Of a stretch of DNA of 64,000 bases, positions 56,721-64,000 are shown in pieces. The notes below the pieces were generated by a model, which saw only the letters and a program-made list of their open reading frames with translations, searched no databases and was not told the origin of the DNA. Origin of the DNA: Microbacterium aoyamense (GTDB taxonomy: Bacteria > Actinomycetota > Actinomycetes > Actinomycetales > Microbacteriaceae); NCBI RefSeq assembly GCF_023155855.1, contig NZ_JAKNUT010000002.1:426470-490469 (forward strand), written 5' to 3'. Each line of letters opens with the position of its first letter. The first letter of the stretch is position 1. The translations under genes and the position numbers were made by a program.

Positions 56721-57749
56721 TTATGCGAGCATCTCGCGCACGAGCGGAGCGACCTTCGTGCCGTAGAGCTCGATCGAGCGCATGAGCTTGTCGTGCGACA
56801 GCGTCCCGGTCGAGAACTTCATGTCGAACCGGTCGGCGCCGAGGGTGCGGACGGTGTCGGCGATCTTGCGGGCGACGGTCTCGGGCGAGCCCGCGTAGAT
56901 CGACCCCTCCGGGCCGATATCGTGCTGGAAGCGCAGGCGGTTGTAGGGCGGCCAGCCGCGCTCGCGCCCGATCGTGTTGTTCATGGCTTCGAAGCCGGCA
57001 TACGCCTCATCCCAGGCCTGCTGGTCGGTGTCGGCGACGTGCCCGGGTGAGTGGATGCCGACCGGCAGCGATCCTCGGCCGAACGAGTCGAGCGAGCGGT
57101 GATAGAGGTCGACGAAGGGCCGGAAGCGGTGCGCCGGACCCCCGATGATGGCGAGCATCAGTCCGTAGCCATGGCGCGCGGCTCGCACGACGGACTCGGG
57201 CGACCCGCCGACGCCGACCCACGCCTTGAGACCGTTCGCGGTCTTGGGGAACACGTTCGCATCGGTGAGGCTCGCGCGCGTGGTGCCCTGCCACGTGACG
57301 GGCTGCTCGGTCATGAGCTGCGAGAACAGGTCGAGCTTCTCTTCGAAGAGGACTTCGTAGTCACGCAGGTCGAACCCGAAGAGCGGGAACGACTCGATGA
57401 ACGAGCCGCGCCCGAGGATCACTTCGGCGCGCCCGTTCGAGACGGCGTCGAGGGTCGCGAACCGCTCGTACACCCGGACCGGGTCGTCGCTCGAGAGCAC
57501 GGTGACCGCGGTGCCGAGGTGGATGTCCTTCGTGACGGATGCAGCGGCCGCGAGCACGATCTCGGGACTCGAGATCGCGAACTCGGGTCGGTGATGCTCC
57601 CCCACGCCGAAGAACGAGAGTCCGACCTCGTCGGCGAGGACCGCTTGGGCGAGGACATTGCGGATGGTCGCGGCATCCGTCAACCGCTCCCCGCGCTCGT
57701 CGATCGTGACGTCGCCGAAAGTGTCGAGGCCGAGCTGAATTTCATTCAT
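56721..57749 (-). CDS. LLM class flavin-dependent oxidoreductase
   Basis: A 342-residue TIM-barrel, luciferase-like monooxygenase that would use reduced flavin: LGLDTFGDVTIDERGERLTD start, GVGEHHRPEFAISSPEIVLA (~residues 49-68), VTVLSSDDPVRVYERFATLD and ILGRGSFIESFPLFG, and GVGGSPESVVRAARHGYGLML. The C-terminus has KFSTGTLSHDKLMRSIELYG. Substrate unknown. AAT-rich DNA precedes the ATG (TGAATGAAATTCA near 57730-57760), a small imperfect palindrome that could be a control site. Confidence 0.9.
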   Translation of the reverse strand: MNEIQLGLDTFGDVTIDERGERLTDAATIRNVLAQAVLADEVGLSFFGVGEHHRPEFAISSPEIVLAAAASVTKDIHLGTAVTVLSSDDPVRVYERFATLDAVSNGRAEVILGRGSFIESFPLFGFDLRDYEVLFEEKLDLFSQLMTEQPVTWQGTTRASLTDANVFPKTANGLKAWVGVGGSPESVVRAARHGYGLMLAIIGGPAHRFRPFVDLYHRSLDSFGRGSLPVGIHSPGHVADTDQQAWDEAYAGFEAMNNTIGRERGWPPYNRLRFQHDIGPEGSIYAGSPETVARKIADTVRTLGADRFDMKFSTGTLSHDKLMRSIELYGTKVAPLVREMLA

Positions 57750-57788
57750 GTGAATGCGAACTCGGCTCGGCCACGACGTATTCCTCGG

Positions 57789-59462
57789 TCAGCTCGCGAG
57801 CGCCTCGCGCAGAGTGTCGAGACCGACACCGCCGATGTCGAGAGCGCGCTTGTGGAACGCCTTGATGTCGAACGCCGCGCCCTCGCGCGCGGCGACGTCG
57901 TCGCGCAGCTGCTCCCAGATGCGCTGGCCGACCTTGTACGACGGCGCCTGACCCGGCCAGCCGAGGTAGCGGTTGACCTCGAACTGCACGAACTCGTCCG
58001 GCATGTTGACGTTGCCGCGCATGAAGTCGAGCGCGTAGTCGTGGTCCCAGACTCCGGACCCGTCGAGGCGGGGCTTCTCGAGGTGCACGCCGATGTCGAG
58101 GACGACGCGCGCTGCGCGCATGCGCTGGCCGTCGAGCATGCCGAGCCGGTCGGCCGGATCGTCGAGGTAGCCGAGCTGCTGCATGAGGCGCTCGGCGTAC
58201 AGCGCCCAGCCCTCGGCGTGGCCCGACGTGCCGCCGAGCAGACGGCGCCACGAGTTGAGCTGCGCCCGGTTGTACACGGCCTGCGCGATCTGCAGGTGGT
58301 GACCGGGGACGCCCTCGTGGTAGACGGTCGTGAGCTCACGCCACGTGTCGAACTCGGTCACGCCCTCGGGCACCGACCACCACATGCGGCCCGGACGCGA
58401 GAAGTCGTCGGTGGGACCGGTGTAGTAGATGCCGCCTTCCTTCGTCGGCGCGATCATGCACTCGAGGCGGCGGATCGGCTCGGCGATGTCGAAGTGCGTG
58501 CGTCCGAGCTCTTCGACGGCGCGATCGCTGGTCTCCTGCATCCACTTCTGCAGCGCATCGGTGCCGTGGAGCTTGCGCGACGCGTCCTGCTCGAGGAAGG
58601 CGACGGCCTCTTCGACAGAGGCGCCCGCCTTGATCTCGTTGGCGATCGAGGTCTGCTCCTCCACCATGCGGCGCAGCTCTTCGACGCCCCACTCGTAAGT
58701 CTCGTCGAGATCGATCGTCGCTCCGAGGAACCGGCGCGAGTTGAGCGCGTACAGCTCGCGGCCGACGGCATCCTTCTCGCTCGACGCCGGCGCGAGTTCG
58801 CGCGACAGGAAGTCGGCGAGCTGGTCGTAGGCGACGCGGGCGGCGTTCGCGCTGTCCGAGAGCTCGACGGCGAGGGATGCCGGGAGCTGGCCCTCTGCGG
58901 GTGCGGCGTCGCCCGCGAAAGTCGCGAAGAAGCCGCTGTCAGCGGTGTAGCGCCCGATCTGCGTGATCGACTCGACGACCTGGCGGCGAGCGGGCACGAC
59001 GCCCTTCGCGATGCCCTGACGGAGCGTCTCGACGTAGCCGTCGATGGCGCCCGGCAGTGCGCGCAGGCGCGTCGCGACGACAGACCAGTCGTCGGCCGTC
59101 GCCGTCGGCATGAGGTCGAACACCGATCGCAGCTCCTGCACGGGCGAAGCGATCACGTTGATGTTGCGCAGGTGCCAGTCGGCGTCGTGCAGCTCGAGCT
59201 GCAGATCGATCTCGCGCAGGAGGTCGACCTTGGTGACCTCGTCGATAGCGTCGGCGGGCGTCGCGGCCGAGAGGGCGGCGTGCGTCGCACGAGCCTCGGC
59301 GACGAGGCGCTCGGTGCCCTCCGGCGAGTAGTCGCCGAAGCGGTCGTTGTATTCGAAGCGCCCGATGTACGTCGCCAGTGACGGTTCGAGCTCGGCCAGG
59401 GTGTCGACCCACGCGTCAGCGATCGTGTCGATCGGCGTGGGGGTGCGTGAAGCATCAGTCAT
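57789..59462 (-). CDS. DUF885 family metallopeptidase-like protein
   Basis: A 557-residue, mostly helical protein. The zinc-peptidase pattern is HEGVPGHHLQIAQ (HExxxxH-type, ~residue 370) with a downstream glutamate in SGHAEGWALYAERLM (~405). DUF885 proteins are cytoplasmic in many actinobacteria and are annotated as putative carboxypeptidases (Mtb relatives exist); cleavage of specific peptides is inferred only. I start it at ATG 59462 (MTDASRTP) because TAGGCT stands 7 bases before; the open frame begins 12 codons earlier. Confidence 0.88.
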   Translation of the reverse strand: MTDASRTPTPIDTIADAWVDTLAELEPSLATYIGRFEYNDRFGDYSPEGTERLVAEARATHAALSAATPADAIDEVTKVDLLREIDLQLELHDADWHLRNINVIASPVQELRSVFDLMPTATADDWSVVATRLRALPGAIDGYVETLRQGIAKGVVPARRQVVESITQIGRYTADSGFFATFAGDAAPAEGQLPASLAVELSDSANAARVAYDQLADFLSRELAPASSEKDAVGRELYALNSRRFLGATIDLDETYEWGVEELRRMVEEQTSIANEIKAGASVEEAVAFLEQDASRKLHGTDALQKWMQETSDRAVEELGRTHFDIAEPIRRLECMIAPTKEGGIYYTGPTDDFSRPGRMWWSVPEGVTEFDTWRELTTVYHEGVPGHHLQIAQAVYNRAQLNSWRRLLGGTSGHAEGWALYAERLMQQLGYLDDPADRLGMLDGQRMRAARVVLDIGVHLEKPRLDGSGVWDHDYALDFMRGNVNMPDEFVQFEVNRYLGWPGQAPSYKVGQRIWEQLRDDVAAREGAAFDIKAFHKRALDIGGVGLDTLREALAS

Positions 59463-59469
59463 GCCCACG

Positions 59470-59475
59470 AGCCTA
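59470..59475 (-). promoter_or_regulatory. -10 hexamer TAGGCT, leaderless start of the DUF885 gene
   Basis: TAGGCT ends 7 bases before ATG 59462, which supports that start over the longer frame. Confidence 0.55.
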
Positions 59476-59555
59476 CGAGCCTCTTCGGACGCGACCAAAA
59501 CCGAACGTCCTACGGTCGAAGGGTCATCCGCGACCGGACGCCGCGGCGACGGACG

Positions 59556-62195
59556 TCAGTGCGCTGCTTCGTCCCAGTTCGCGCCGCGCCCGATCTGCAC
59601 GTCGAGAGGCACGGACAGCGAGGCCGCGTCGCCCATGCGCTCGCGGACGATGCGCTCCGCGGCATCCCACTCCCCCGGCGCCACTTCGACAACGAGCTCA
59701 TCGTGGATCTGCATCAGCACCCGTGAGCCGAGCCCCTCACGCGCGAACTCGTCATGGATGTGGAACAGCGCGATCTTCATGATGTCGGCCGCGCTGCCCT
59801 GGATCGGCGCGTTGAGCGCCGCGCGCTCGGCGTTCTCGCGGAGCACGCGGTTCGGGCTCGCGAGGTCGGGGAACGGCCGACGTCGCCCGAAGATCGTCTC
59901 GGTGTAGCCGTCGATGCGGGCCTGCTCGACCGACGAGCGCAGGTAGTCGCGCACCGCGCCGAACCGGGCGAAGTACTCCATCATGAGCTGCTTGGCCTCG
60001 GACTGCTCGATGCGCAGCTGCTTCGACAGGCCGAAGGCCGAGAGGCCGTAGACGAGGCCGTACGACATCGCCTTGACCTTGGTGCGCATGGCGGACGTGA
60101 CGTCGGCGGGCTCGACGGCGAAGACCCGCGCGCCCACGAAGCGGTGGAGGTCCTCACCCGAGTTGAACGCTTCGACGAGGCCCGGGTCCTCGGAGAGGTG
60201 CGCCATGATGCGCATCTCGATCTGCGAGTAGTCGGCGGTCAGCAGCGTCTCATAGCCCTCGCCGACCTCGAACGCGGCGCGGATGCGACGGCTCTCCTCC
60301 GTGCGCACGGGGATGTTCTGCAGGTTCGGGTCGGTGCTCGAGAGGCGACCGGTCTGGCTGCCCGTCTGCACGTACGTCGTGCGGATGCGCCCGTCGGCGG
60401 CGATCGCGCTGTCGAGCGACTCGATGATCTGGCGGAGCTTCGTCGCCTCGCGGTGCTGGAGCAGCTGATCGAGGAACGGATGCGGCGCCTGCTCCTGCAG
60501 GTCTGCCAGCACCGCGGCGTCCGTCGAGTACCCCGTCTTCGTCTTGCGGGTCTTCGGAAGCTGCAGCTCTTCGAACAGGACTTCCTGCAGCTGCTTGGGC
60601 GAACCGAGGTTCACTTCGCGACCGATGGTCGCGTACGCCTCTTGCGCGATCCCGTCGGCGCGAGCACCCAGCTCGCTCGAGAAGCCCGACAGCTTGTCGT
60701 GCGAGACGGACACGCCCGCGAGCTCCATGTCGGCGAGCGTCGTGAGGGTCGGCAGCTCGATGTCGGTGAGGACGGATGCCACGCTCGGCGCGAGCTCGGC
60801 GCGCAGCGCCTCGGAGACGCGGAGCGTGTACCAGGACAGCTGTCCGGGCGTCGCGCCCTCGGTCTCGGGCACGAGCTGCGTCGGGTCCGCCTCGGGAAGC
60901 TTCTCGTCGAGATACCGGTCGACGAGGTCCGCCAGGGTCTTGTCGGGGAAGCTGGGCTTGAGCAGCCACCCCGCGACGCTCGTGTCGAAGGCGAGGCCGC
61001 CGAGTGCGGCGCCCGCGCGGGCGAGCGCCTTCACCTGCGGTTTGGCGTCGTTGAAGACCTTGGGTGCGTCGGAGGCGAGCCACGGGGCGATGAATGCCGC
61101 GACCTCCGCGGACCAGTCGGCTTCGGCGGCTGCCCCGCTCGTGGCCACGCCCACGCGCGAGGGCAGACCGCCCTGGACCACGAAGGTGATCGCGACGTCG
61201 CCCGTCGTGCCGGTGAGCCAGGCCGCGAGGGCCGGGCCGTCGAGCTGCTCCGCGACGGGTGCGAGCTGAGCGGCGGCCGAAGAGACGGCCGCCATCTGCT
61301 GCTCGATGCCCGCGAGCTCGGCCACACGCGGGATGAGGGTCTTGAACTCCAGCCGGGCGAAGATGTCGCGCACCTCTTGCGCGTCCATCGGCTGGACCTC
61401 GAGGTCGGCGACCGTCACCGGCAGCTCGACGTCGGTGAGGAGGCGGTTGAGCCGCCGGTTGCGCGTGACGTCGTCGAGGTGCTCGCGCAGGTTGTTGCCG
61501 ACGACGCCGGTCACCTTGTCGGCGTTCGCGAGCAGTTCGTCGAGCGAGCCGAATTGCGTGAGCCACTTGACCGCGGTCTTCTCGCCGACCTTCGGCACAC
61601 CGGGCAGGTTGTCGCTCGTCTCGCCGACGAGTGCCGCGATGTCGGGGTACTGCTCGGGCGGCACCCCGTACCGGTCGATGACGGCCTGCCGGTCGTAGCG
61701 CTTGAGCTGGGAGACCCCCTGCACGTTGGGGTAGAGGAGCGTGATGTCGTCGTTCACGAGCTGGATCGTGTCGCGGTCGCCCGAGCAGACGAGCACGTCG
61801 TAGCCTTGCTCGGCGCCCTGCGTCGCGAGCGTCGCGAGGATGTCGTCGGCTTCGAAGTCCTCTTTCGCGAGCACCTGGATGCTCATCGCCGCGAGACAGT
61901 CCTGCAGGAGCGGGATCTGCCCCTTGAACTCGGACGGCGACTCGGAGCGGTTCGCCTTGTACTCGGTGTACTCACGGGTGCGGAAGGACTGACGAGACGT
62001 GTCGAAGGCGACGGCGAGGTGCGTCGGCTTCTCTGCCTTGATGAGGTTGATCAGCATCGAGAGGAACCCGTAGATGCCGTTCGTGTGCTGGCCGTCCTTC
62101 GTGGAGAAGTTGTCGACGGGGAGGGCGAAGAAGGCCCGGTATGCCAGCGAATGGCCGTCGACGACGAGAAGGGTAGGCTTTGCGGAGTCCGTCAC
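59556..62195 (-). CDS. polA: DNA polymerase I
   Basis: An 879-residue repair polymerase starting at GTG. Residues ~1-290 are the 5'-3' exonuclease (VVDGHSLAYRAFFALP, FEADDILATLA, CSGDRDTIQLV, LPGVPKVGEKTAVKW). Residues ~310-480 are the 3'-5' exonuclease fold, but the metal-binding Asp-x-Glu motif is absent (AITFVVQGG in its place), so proofreading is lost. The polymerase domain has motif A DYSQIEMRIMAHLS, motif B RTKVKAMSYGLVYG and motif C MQIHDELVVEV, all intact. Loss of proofreading is common in actinobacterial Pol I. Needed for Okazaki-fragment maturation and excision repair. Confidence 0.96.
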   Translation of the reverse strand: MTDSAKPTLLVVDGHSLAYRAFFALPVDNFSTKDGQHTNGIYGFLSMLINLIKAEKPTHLAVAFDTSRQSFRTREYTEYKANRSESPSEFKGQIPLLQDCLAAMSIQVLAKEDFEADDILATLATQGAEQGYDVLVCSGDRDTIQLVNDDITLLYPNVQGVSQLKRYDRQAVIDRYGVPPEQYPDIAALVGETSDNLPGVPKVGEKTAVKWLTQFGSLDELLANADKVTGVVGNNLREHLDDVTRNRRLNRLLTDVELPVTVADLEVQPMDAQEVRDIFARLEFKTLIPRVAELAGIEQQMAAVSSAAAQLAPVAEQLDGPALAAWLTGTTGDVAITFVVQGGLPSRVGVATSGAAAEADWSAEVAAFIAPWLASDAPKVFNDAKPQVKALARAGAALGGLAFDTSVAGWLLKPSFPDKTLADLVDRYLDEKLPEADPTQLVPETEGATPGQLSWYTLRVSEALRAELAPSVASVLTDIELPTLTTLADMELAGVSVSHDKLSGFSSELGARADGIAQEAYATIGREVNLGSPKQLQEVLFEELQLPKTRKTKTGYSTDAAVLADLQEQAPHPFLDQLLQHREATKLRQIIESLDSAIAADGRIRTTYVQTGSQTGRLSSTDPNLQNIPVRTEESRRIRAAFEVGEGYETLLTADYSQIEMRIMAHLSEDPGLVEAFNSGEDLHRFVGARVFAVEPADVTSAMRTKVKAMSYGLVYGLSAFGLSKQLRIEQSEAKQLMMEYFARFGAVRDYLRSSVEQARIDGYTETIFGRRRPFPDLASPNRVLRENAERAALNAPIQGSAADIMKIALFHIHDEFAREGLGSRVLMQIHDELVVEVAPGEWDAAERIVRERMGDAASLSVPLDVQIGRGANWDEAAH

Positions 62196-62201
62196 CCTGC
62201 G

Positions 62202-62207
62202 AGTTTA
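62202..62207 (-). promoter_or_regulatory. -10 hexamer TAAACT, leaderless start of polA
   Basis: TAAACT, CGCAGG, then GTG 62195. Confidence 0.5.
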
Positions 62208-62239
62208 GCCAGGGCATCCGACACCCGAGAGCGAGTCCT

Positions 62240-62671
62240 ATGAGCGTGCCATCCTCCGCCGAGATCAACGGCCTCGACTGGGCCGCCGGCCGCGGAATGG
62301 GCGCTCTCGCCGAGAAGATGGGCATGGAGTTCACGGAGTTCTCCGTCGAGCGCTGCGTCGCGACGATGCCCGTCGAAGGCAACACGCAGCCCGTCGGTCT
62401 GCTCCACGGCGGCGCCTACGTCGTGCTGGGCGAGTCGCTCGGCTCGATGGCCGCGAACCTGCATGCGGGGCCCGGTCGGCTCGCGGTCGGCGTCGACATC
62501 AACGCGACGCACACGCGGTCGGCGACGTCGGGGATCGTGACGGGCGTCTGCACGCCGATCCACCTCGGACGCAGCATGACGGTGCACGAGATCGTCGTGA
62601 CCGACGATCAGGGGCGGCGATGCTCGACCGTCCGCATCACGAACATGATCAAGGATCTGCCCGCCGCCTGA
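62240..62671 (+). CDS. Hotdog-fold thioesterase (PaaI-like)
   Basis: A 143-residue acyl-CoA thioesterase: MGMEFTEFSVERCVATMPV, NTQPVGLLHGGAYVVLGESLGS (catalytic Asn/His-Gly-Gly and Glu, ~residues 52-72), VGVDINATHTRSATSG and a final RITNMIKDLP strand. Relatives hydrolyse hydroxyphenylacetyl- or 1,4-dihydroxy-2-naphthoyl-CoA. ATG 62240 is closest to the fold; an in-frame ATG at 62180 overlaps the polA promoter. It is divergent from polA, a linkage also seen in other actinobacteria. Confidence 0.9.
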   Translation: MSVPSSAEINGLDWAAGRGMGALAEKMGMEFTEFSVERCVATMPVEGNTQPVGLLHGGAYVVLGESLGSMAANLHAGPGRLAVGVDINATHTRSATSGIVTGVCTPIHLGRSMTVHEIVVTDDQGRRCSTVRITNMIKDLPAA

Positions 62672-62675
62672 GACC

Positions 62676-63005
62676 TCAGGCCGTCGCGTCGCCGCCTACG
62701 AGGGAGATCACGCGGTCGAGCTTGGACTCGAGGGTCTCGAACCGCTGGTCGATGCCGTCGAATCGCTTGTCGATGCCGTCGAATCGCTTGTCGATGCCGT
62801 CGAATCGCTTGTCGATGCCGTCGAATCGCTCGTCGTGACCGTCGAGGCGCGCCTTGATCCCAGCCTGATCCATCGAGATCTCTTCGAGGCGACTGTGCTG
62901 CCGACGAAGAGTGCCGTCGATGCGGCTGATCATCTCGTAGATGCCCTGCACATCATTGTCGAGTTGCTGGATCTTGCGTTCGGTGTCGGAGGGGCTCATC
63001 GGCAT
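62676..63005 (-). CDS. Heptad-repeat coiled-coil protein
   Basis: A 109-residue protein of unknown function. Residues ~5-50 (TERKIQQLDNDVQGIYEMIS, RRQHSRLEEISMD) look helical; residues ~55-90 are consecutive heptads RFDGIDK, four nearly identical, followed by RFETLESKLDRVISL. The heptad places Phe and Ile at the core positions of a coiled coil. The repeats are DNA-level duplications of 21 bp. It probably forms a trimeric or tetrameric rod. Start at ATG 63005 with TACTCT 6 bases upstream; 62999 is an alternative. Confidence 0.78.
   Translation of the reverse strand: MPMSPSDTERKIQQLDNDVQGIYEMISRIDGTLRRQHSRLEEISMDQAGIKARLDGHDERFDGIDKRFDGIDKRFDGIDKRFDGIDQRFETLESKLDRVISLVGGDATA
62739..62843 (-). 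repeat. 21-bp tandem repeat coding for heptads
   Basis: Five consecutive 21-base units (62739-62759, 62760-62780, 62781-62801, 62802-62822, 62823-62843); the middle three are identical and start GAATCGCTTGTCGATGCC on the plus strand. Because 21 bp equals seven codons, gain or loss of a unit changes the coiled-coil length by exactly two helical turns without frameshift. Confidence 0.95.
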
Positions 63006-63011
63006 GTGTCG

Positions 63012-63017
63012 AGAGTA
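63012..63017 (-). promoter_or_regulatory. -10 hexamer TACTCT, leaderless start of the coiled-coil gene
   Basis: TACTCT, CGACAC, then ATG 63005, favouring this start over 62999. Confidence 0.5.
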
Positions 63018-63096
63018 GCGCTCGCTTCGGCGTGTCGTTCCGACGGATTTCGCGACGTGCGAAGTCGAGCGCCGGGCCGCCGCTGTGGAGGAGCGC

Positions 63097-63717
63097 TCAG
63101 CCCTTCTTGGGCGCGAGCTGCTCGATGATCGCCTTCGCGACATCCTGCATCGTGAGGCGACGATCCATCGAGGCCTTCTGGATCCAGCGGAACGCTTCGG
63201 GCTCCGACAGGCCCATCTTCTCGTTGAGCAGGCCCTTGGCACGGTCGACGAGCTTGCGCGTCTCGAAGCGCTCGACCATGTCGGCGACTTCGGCTTCGAG
63301 CGTGATGATCTGGTCGTACCGCGCGAGCGCGATCTCGATCGCCGGCAGCAGGTCGTTGGGCGTGAAAGGCTTCACGACATAGGCGAGCGCACCGGCCTCG
63401 CTCGCGCGCTCGACGAGCTCCTTCTGGCTGAACGCCGTGAGGAGCACCACGGGTGCGATGTGGTTCTTGCTGAGCTTCTCAGCCGCAGAGATGCCGTCGA
63501 GTTGGGGCATCTTGACGTCCATGATGACGAGATCGGGGCGCAGTTCGGTGGCGAGCTGCACGGCCGTCTCGCCGTCGCCGGCCTCGCCGACGACATCGAA
63601 TCCGTTGTCGCGGAGGATCTCGACGATATCGAGTCGGATGAGCGACTCGTCCTCGGCGACAACGACACGACGAGGGGTGGATGCCGCGGGCACAGCGGGC
63701 TCTTCAAGCTCAGTCAC
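63097..63717 (-). CDS. pdtaR: ANTAR-domain response regulator (PdtaR-like)
   Basis: A 206-residue regulator starting at GTG. The receiver domain has VVVAEDESLIRLD (acidic pocket), the phospho-accepting Asp in VIMDVKMPQLDG (~residue 71) and the Lys in AYVVKPFTPNDLL (~121); residues ~145-200 are the ANTAR RNA-binding three-helix unit (VDRAKGLLNEKMGLSEPEAF, then IQKASMDRRLTMQDVAKAII). ANTAR proteins act by preventing transcription termination at paired RNA hexaloops. In M. tuberculosis Rv1626 (PdtaR) has the same domains and lies near polA. The cognate kinase is not in the window. Confidence 0.93.
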   Translation of the reverse strand: MTELEEPAVPAASTPRRVVVAEDESLIRLDIVEILRDNGFDVVGEAGDGETAVQLATELRPDLVIMDVKMPQLDGISAAEKLSKNHIAPVVLLTAFSQKELVERASEAGALAYVVKPFTPNDLLPAIEIALARYDQIITLEAEVADMVERFETRKLVDRAKGLLNEKMGLSEPEAFRWIQKASMDRRLTMQDVAKAIIEQLAPKKG

Positions 63718-63723
63718 CTTTGA

Positions 63724-63729
63724 ATCCTA
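63724..63729 (-). promoter_or_regulatory. -10 hexamer TAGGAT, leaderless start of the ANTAR regulator
   Basis: TAGGAT, TCAAAG, then GTG 63717 on the minus strand. Confidence 0.6.
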
Positions 63730-63770
63730 CGGTATGGTCGTTCGCGGACGGCGGAGTACGACTTCGCCGG

Positions 63771-63853
63771 GCCGGTGTGGCGGAATGGCAGACGCGACCG
63801 ACTCAAAATCGGTTGTCCGTGAGGACATGTGGGTTCGAGTCCCACCACCGGTA
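63771..63853 (+). tRNA. tRNA-Leu (anticodon CAA)
   Basis: An 83-nt class II tRNA. Acceptor GCCGGTG pairs with CACCGGT, with an unusual G1-T72 wobble at the end, discriminator A; anticodon stem ACCGA/TCGGT closes CTCAAAA, giving anticodon CAA for UUG; variable arm TGTCC/GGACA; T-arm GTGGG-TTCGAGT-CCCAC. CCA is not encoded. It is divergent from the ANTAR gene. Confidence 0.95.
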
Positions 63854-63936
63854 CGAGCGAAGGGCCCCGCGATACTTGAGTTCTAGGGGTCGATGCAACG
63901 CCTGAGTGATCGGGAGTTGCCATGCAGGATCAAGGT

Positions 63937-63965
63937 GGGCGTCGCCCCTATCGGGGGCGGCGCCC
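63937..63965 (+). terminator. GC-rich hairpin downstream of tRNA-Leu(CAA)
   Basis: GGGCGTCGCCCC (63937-63948) pairs with GGGGCGGCGCCC (63954-63965) with one G-T pair and a 5-base loop, followed by TTCTGCG. It may end the tRNA transcript, although a short open frame beginning at ATG 63922 reads through it to the window edge. I see nothing else in 63854-64000. Confidence 0.5.
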
Positions 63966-64000
63966 TTCTGCGTCTCGTGTTCGGTTCCTGGAGCTGTTGG

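Noticed and set aside
59754..62243. 829-codon plus-strand frame opposite polA
   Set aside because: Entirely antisense to polA, biased to Val/Arg/Asp/Gly as expected from complement of high-GC codons.
62667..62680. CCTGAGACCTCAGG palindrome at the end of the thioesterase gene
   Set aside because: Six-base arms with a two-base centre cannot form a useful hairpin loop and there is no T-run; probably chance.
62739..62843. CRISPR-like array of short repeats
   Set aside because: Units are contiguous with no spacers and translate as coiled-coil heptads; no cas genes are present.
63771..63853. tRNA-Leu(CAA) as a pseudogene because of the G1-T72 pair
   Set aside because: All other stems and conserved positions are intact and a single end wobble is tolerated.
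63922..64000. Open frame from ATG 63922 to the window edge as a new gene
   Set aside because: Only 26 codons visible, rich in Arg, and crossing a terminator-like hairpin; cannot be supported.

Overview
The window is a contiguous piece of a high-GC actinobacterial chromosome, most likely Microbacterium or a close relative in the Microbacteriaceae. The evidence is roughly 70% GC throughout, RbpA, a PafB-PafC-TatA-TatC-HelY block, an ANTAR response regulator next to polA, many GTG and a few TTG starts, and leaderless-type promoters. I see about 66 protein genes and two tRNA-Leu genes. There is no rRNA, integrase, transposase, prophage or CRISPR array, and no gap longer than 300 bases lacks a gene.

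Bases 1-2026 hold a partial CGNR zinc-finger protein, an EamA exporter and an Lrp/AsnC regulator. Bases 2027-12652 are a catabolic block. It comprises a three-gene branched-chain 2-oxoacid dehydrogenase operon (E1 alpha, E1 beta, E2) divergent from the Lrp gene, then a TetR gene, then an operon for 3-methylcrotonyl-CoA carboxylase (two subunits), an acyl-CoA dehydrogenase, a MaoC hydratase and a CitE-like lyase. Together these can take leucine-derived 2-oxoacid to acetyl-CoA plus acetoacetate. The gene content matches, from memory, the M. tuberculosis Rv2495c-Rv2502c locus.

Bases 12649-25375 are mixed housekeeping: HhH, DUF1801, histidine phosphatase, sirtuin, SpoU methyltransferase, an SGNH hydrolase, an SF2 helicase, a ferritin-like/VIT1 iron transporter, tRNA-Leu(GAG), a DesK/DesR-like two-component pair, a small-multidrug-export family protein, an M20 peptidase, UppP and a VOC protein. 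Bases 25377-36683 hold PAC2, HAD, TrmI, an FKBP lipoprotein, PafB, PafC, TatA, TatC, HelY, Lnt and RbpA. This is the neighbourhood that carries the Pup-proteasome genes in mycobacteria, and those genes are missing here.

Bases 36798-48722 include a GDPD, an SPFH/NfeD pair, an SDR plus S9 peptidase operon, a DUF308 membrane protein, a three-gene molybdopterin oxidoreductase/flavin reductase/DUF6510 cassette, an AEC transporter, two adjacent APH-like kinases, an AraC-GyrI regulator, a GNAT and DUF6458. Bases 48832-59462 carry a lipoprotein, an MFS gene leading into psuG-psuK (pseudouridine breakdown), an ArsR-SRPBCC pair divergent from a RibD-like reductase, DUF2087, a second SGNH hydrolase, an MFS transporter, an LLM flavin oxidoreductase and a DUF885 metallopeptidase. 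The right end holds polA, a hotdog thioesterase, a heptad-repeat coiled-coil protein, a PdtaR-like ANTAR regulator and tRNA-Leu(CAA).

Signals running across genes: (i) about twenty starts have a TANNNT hexamer ending 6-7 bases before the start codon, which implies leaderless mRNAs; (ii) the hexamer GGATGC/GCATCC is strikingly over-used inside genes; (iii) two REP-like palindromic elements occur, one inserted in frame inside a carboxylase gene; (iv) short tandem repeats occur at two places. I found no clear defence system. The most novel-looking items are the molybdopterin cassette, the in-frame palindrome and the proteasome-less PafBC locus.
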